NCBI RefSeq assembly: GCF_002812985.1
Contig: NZ_PGCP01000005.1
Coordinates: forward strand, 241,188 to 305,187
DNA from: Aeromonas lusitana
GTDB taxonomy: Bacteria; Pseudomonadota; Gammaproteobacteria; Enterobacterales; Aeromonadaceae
DNA length: 64,000 nucleotides
Reading direction: 5' to 3'
Position numbers and translations under genes: made by a program. Under the pieces are notes generated by a model. That model was given only the letters and a program-made list of their open reading frames with translations. It made no database searches and was not told where the DNA came from. This document shows positions 61,411 through 64,000 of this stretch, piece after piece (position 1 is the stretch's first letter; each line of letters opens with the position of its first letter).

Positions 61411-64000
61411 TTATGGGTCAACCTTGAGATTGCCCTGGGTCAGCAAGTCTTGGATGATCTGTGAGTCGGTTCGGGTATTGCCGACCGTCAGATCCACGCT
61501 GTCGAAGAAGATGGTGTGGGTCGTGCTGCCACTCCCCGAGCCATCCAGATCGATCGTCAGGGTCGATTTGTTGCTACCCGGACCCGACGCGAAGTTAAGA
61601 TACTGATCCAGGTTGGCTGCGTTGGAGTGCTCCCCGCTCAGCAGTTCACTCAAGTCCAGTACATCCCCATTGGCCCCAGTGGTGAAGTCCTTGATGGTAT
61701 CGGTACCACCGGCATCTCCCGCCGTCCACTTGAAGGTATCCTTGCCAGTGCCGCCGGTCATTGTGTCACTACCAGCACCGCCGATCAGCAGATCATCTCC
61801 CCCGCCACCAACCAAGATGTCGTCACCCGCCAGGCCACTGAGGATGTTGGCATTGCCATCACCGGTCAGGTTGTCGTTGAACATGGAACCCACCAGGTTT
61901 TCCATGTTGCTCAGACTGTCGGTCCCGCCCCCGCCAGTAGCCTGATTGTTGCCATTAACAATGACGGTGACACCAATCCCCCCCGTGATATCGATGTAGC
62001 TGGCAGTGTCATTGCCCGCCCCACCATCCAGGGTATCGTTACCCGCCCCGCCCACCAGGATGTCGTTACCCTCGCCTCCATTCAGGGTATCGTTGCCGGC
62101 ACCACCGAGCAGGATATCATTGCCAGCATTGCCGTTGATGGTGTCATTGCCTGTCCCGCCAATCAGGATCTCGTCGAGGTAGCCCCCGGTGAGCGTCGAG
62201 CCACTCTGCACATCCACGAATACTTTGGCCGTATCCGTGGTGGTGCTGTTGGTGTAGTTGAACGACCCTTCATAGGTATTAGGCGTGATATTGCCAGACG
62301 TGTCATCGAATGTTACCGACCCCACGTTGTCAGTCACAGTGCCACTCACGGCCCCAGAGACCCCAGTGATCGTCTGGGTCGCAGCCAGCGGCCCGGTATC
62401 ATTGGCTAGCAAAGCCCAATCCGGGATGGTCGACGGATCCTGGTTGGTGACGATGAAGTCATCGCGTACCACTGTGGGCCCGATCGCCGGGTTGACGATG
62501 AGGGACAAGGTGCTGGACGCCGTATCTCCATCGTTATCGATCACGCTGTAACCGATGACCTGACTGATCCCTCCCACAGGGATGGAAGAGGGTGGCGTGT
62601 AGGTATACAGACCGTTATCCATATCAATTTTGAAGGTGCCGCCAGCCACCGAAATTGACCATTCGTTGGTGCTTGTATCGAAGGTACCGGCAGAGGTTCC
62701 ACCGCTGAAACCAGAGACATCGGTCTTCTGGTTGTAGGTGTAGGTGATCCCTCCAACCGTGATGGCATTGATCCAGCCACCATCCGCCCCCGTGCTCGCC
62801 GTTACGCCATCGATCAGTTGTCCAGACAATGGTGGGGCCACCACTGTGCTGAGCAATGTGGCCGCCAACTGGCTGAAGTCGGTCACCACTACGGCAGAGG
62901 TGTTCGCCGGGCTTGCCCCGGTCACACCGTTGTAAGCAATAGGATCGAGTGCCGACTGGGTAGCCCCTGACCCCATCCCAAGCGCGAACGAGTTGATGTT
63001 GTTCGCGGTCAGGAAGTCGGTCCAGTCCTTCTCGTTGGCAGAACTGACGCCACTGCCATCACCAAAGCTGTTTGAACCATCGGGTACAGTCGCGGGGTTG
63101 CTGACGGAACTCGCATTGGGCAAGCCATCCGACATGAAGTAGGAGACATTCTGTGCTCCGACGATCTTGTTGCTCGCCGCGAAGGCATTGATGGCATCGT
63201 TCAGCGCATCGTCATAGTTGGTCGAATCGGTTGACGAAAGGCCAAGAATGATTGCCTTGGCCGCATCGACAGTCACCCAGGTCCCTGTCGGGTTGGATGC
63301 CAGGGTGGCAAAGGTGATGATGTTGACCATCACATTGCCGTAGGCATCGTACTTGTCGAGCAGCTCCAGAGCGGATTTCTGCATAACCTGCAACCGGCTC
63401 ATGCCCTGATACCCAGATGATTCATCCATACTGCCGGAGATATCGAGGATCAGCATCAGGTTGGTGTTCTGGACCTGAGTCGCCTGGCCGGCATTGGTCG
63501 CCCCATTGGCGATCGGCGCATCATCGCTGATGACCACCTGCAGGGTACCTGTACCTGCATCACCGCTGGCGTCCGTGGCAGAAACCACGAAGCTCGGGCC
63601 ATTGGCCGTGTCAGCATTGCCCTGCACATTGTGGGTGAGAATGTTGTCTTTGAGCGTATAGGTGTAGTTCACCGTGAACACACCCGAGACTGGACCGCTC
63701 ACCCCGGTCACGACCAGCATCCCCTGCGTATTGTTGATCAGGGTCTGGCTGCCCCCCGCCCCCAGGTTGTACACCTGACCACCTATGGTCAGCGCAGTGA
63801 GGTTCTCACCTTGCGTGTTGATGCTGAAGCTGCCGTTGAAGATCTCGGAGTTGCCACTGGCCGCATTGCCCGCTGGTTCACCGGCGCGGGCCGGCAGCCC
63901 CTCTTCATCGACGGTTGCATTACCGATAGTCAGCACGGGGATACGGGTATCCTGAGCGATATTGATCGTCAGGGTTGCCGGATCCGTGTCGTTGTCACCG
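61411..64000 (-). CDS. Large type I-secreted RTX adhesin, C-terminal part (5' end outside window)
   Basis: The frame is open to the right window edge, so at least 862 residues of the C-terminal part are present. From N to C: cadherin/VCBS-like repeats (DTDPATLTINI and SDDAPIAN linkers), a von Willebrand factor A domain with MIDAS motif DISGSMDES, further repeats, about six to eight RTX nonapeptides (GGAGNDTLNGGEGND type, Ca2+-binding beta-roll), and a C-terminal type I secretion signal region (TIDLDGSGSGSTTHTIFF). This is the LapA/RtxA-type surface adhesin or structural toxin layout. Function is probably attachment or biofilm formation. Transporter genes are outside the window. Confidence 0.92.
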   Translation of the reverse strand, partial: GDNDTDPATLTINIAQDTRIPVLTIGNATVDEEGLPARAGEPAGNAASGNSEIFNGSFSINTQGENLTALTIGGQVYNLGAGGSQTLINNTQGMLVVTGVSGPVSGVFTVNYTYTLKDNILTHNVQGNADTANGPSFVVSATDASGDAGTGTLQVVISDDAPIANGATNAGQATQVQNTNLMLILDISGSMDESSGYQGMSRLQVMQKSALELLDKYDAYGNVMVNIITFATLASNPTGTWVTVDAAKAIILGLSSTDSTNYDDALNDAINAFAASNKIVGAQNVSYFMSDGLPNASSVSNPATVPDGSNSFGDGSGVSSANEKDWTDFLTANNINSFALGMGSGATQSALDPIAYNGVTGASPANTSAVVVTDFSQLAATLLSTVVAPPLSGQLIDGVTASTGADGGWINAITVGGITYTYNQKTDVSGFSGGTSAGTFDTSTNEWSISVAGGTFKIDMDNGLYTYTPPSSIPVGGISQVIGYSVIDNDGDTASSTLSLIVNPAIGPTVVRDDFIVTNQDPSTIPDWALLANDTGPLAATQTITGVSGAVSGTVTDNVGSVTFDDTSGNITPNTYEGSFNYTNSTTTDTAKVFVDVQSGSTLTGGYLDEILIGGTGNDTINGNAGNDILLGGAGNDTLNGGEGNDILVGGAGNDTLDGGAGNDTASYIDITGGIGVTVIVNGNNQATGGGGTDSLSNMENLVGSMFNDNLTGDGNANILSGLAGDDILVGGGGDDLLIGGAGSDTMTGGTGKDTFKWTAGDAGGTDTIKDFTTGANGDVLDLSELLSGEHSNAANLDQYLNFASGPGSNKSTLTIDLDGSGSGSTTHTIFFDSVDLTVGNTRTDSQIIQDLLTQGNLKVDP

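Noticed and set aside
1..64000. CRISPR arrays, rRNA genes or phage structural genes
   Set aside because: No regularly spaced repeats, rRNA-like stretches or phage protein motifs were seen.

Overview
The window is a gamma-proteobacterial chromosome segment that I assign to Aeromonas. Three things support this: an Asc/Exs-type (Ysc family) type III secretion system (T3SS), a kexin-like serine protease with a dedicated chaperone gene as described in A. sobria, and housekeeping genes (pdxB-asd-fimV-truA-accD-folC-dedD, ppsA/ppsR, yccA, tusE) with high-GC codon use. I cannot name the species from sequence alone.

Positions 1-366 hold the end of an RpiR-type regulator. Positions about 577-29,373 are one complete T3SS locus. 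On the minus strand, read from right to left, are aopN-acr1-acr2-(25-codon ORF)-ascX-ascY-ascV-acrR, acrG-acrV-acrH-aopB-aopD, exsC-exsE-exsB-exsA, exsD-ascB to ascL, and a bicistron for an ExoU-type patatin phospholipase and its SpcU-like chaperone. On the plus strand is ascN-O-P-Q-R-S-T-U. Six promoters share the same 51-nt layout: an ExsA-like box, a -35 element, a 21-bp spacer and a -10 element. Together they cover essentially every structural, translocator, regulatory and effector gene, so the locus reads as one ExsA regulon with the ExsC/ExsD/ExsE partner-switching circuit and a locally encoded effector.

The right edge of the locus is a tRNA-Ser(UGA) gene on the minus strand. An imperfect 55-bp copy of the tRNA 3' end plus its terminator lies at 522-576, on the far side of the T3SS. 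This is the arrangement expected of an island integrated at a tRNA 3' end, although no integrase is present.

From 29,694 the window is mostly core genome: yccA, yccS (with a duplicated start region), tusE, dedD, folC, accD, truA, fimV, asd, pdxB, pgpB-like, metQ-like, a NYN-domain gene interrupted by one in-frame UGA, a small lipoprotein, an isochorismatase-like hydrolase, a CE2-like SGNH esterase and modF. Next come the serine protease and its chaperone, an AT-rich patch with a winged-helix/degenerate-EAL gene pair, ppsA diverging from ppsR, an aroP-like permease, a SIMPL-domain protein, an unrecognised 185-aa protein, and the C-terminal part of a large VWA/RTX type I-secreted protein that runs off the right end.
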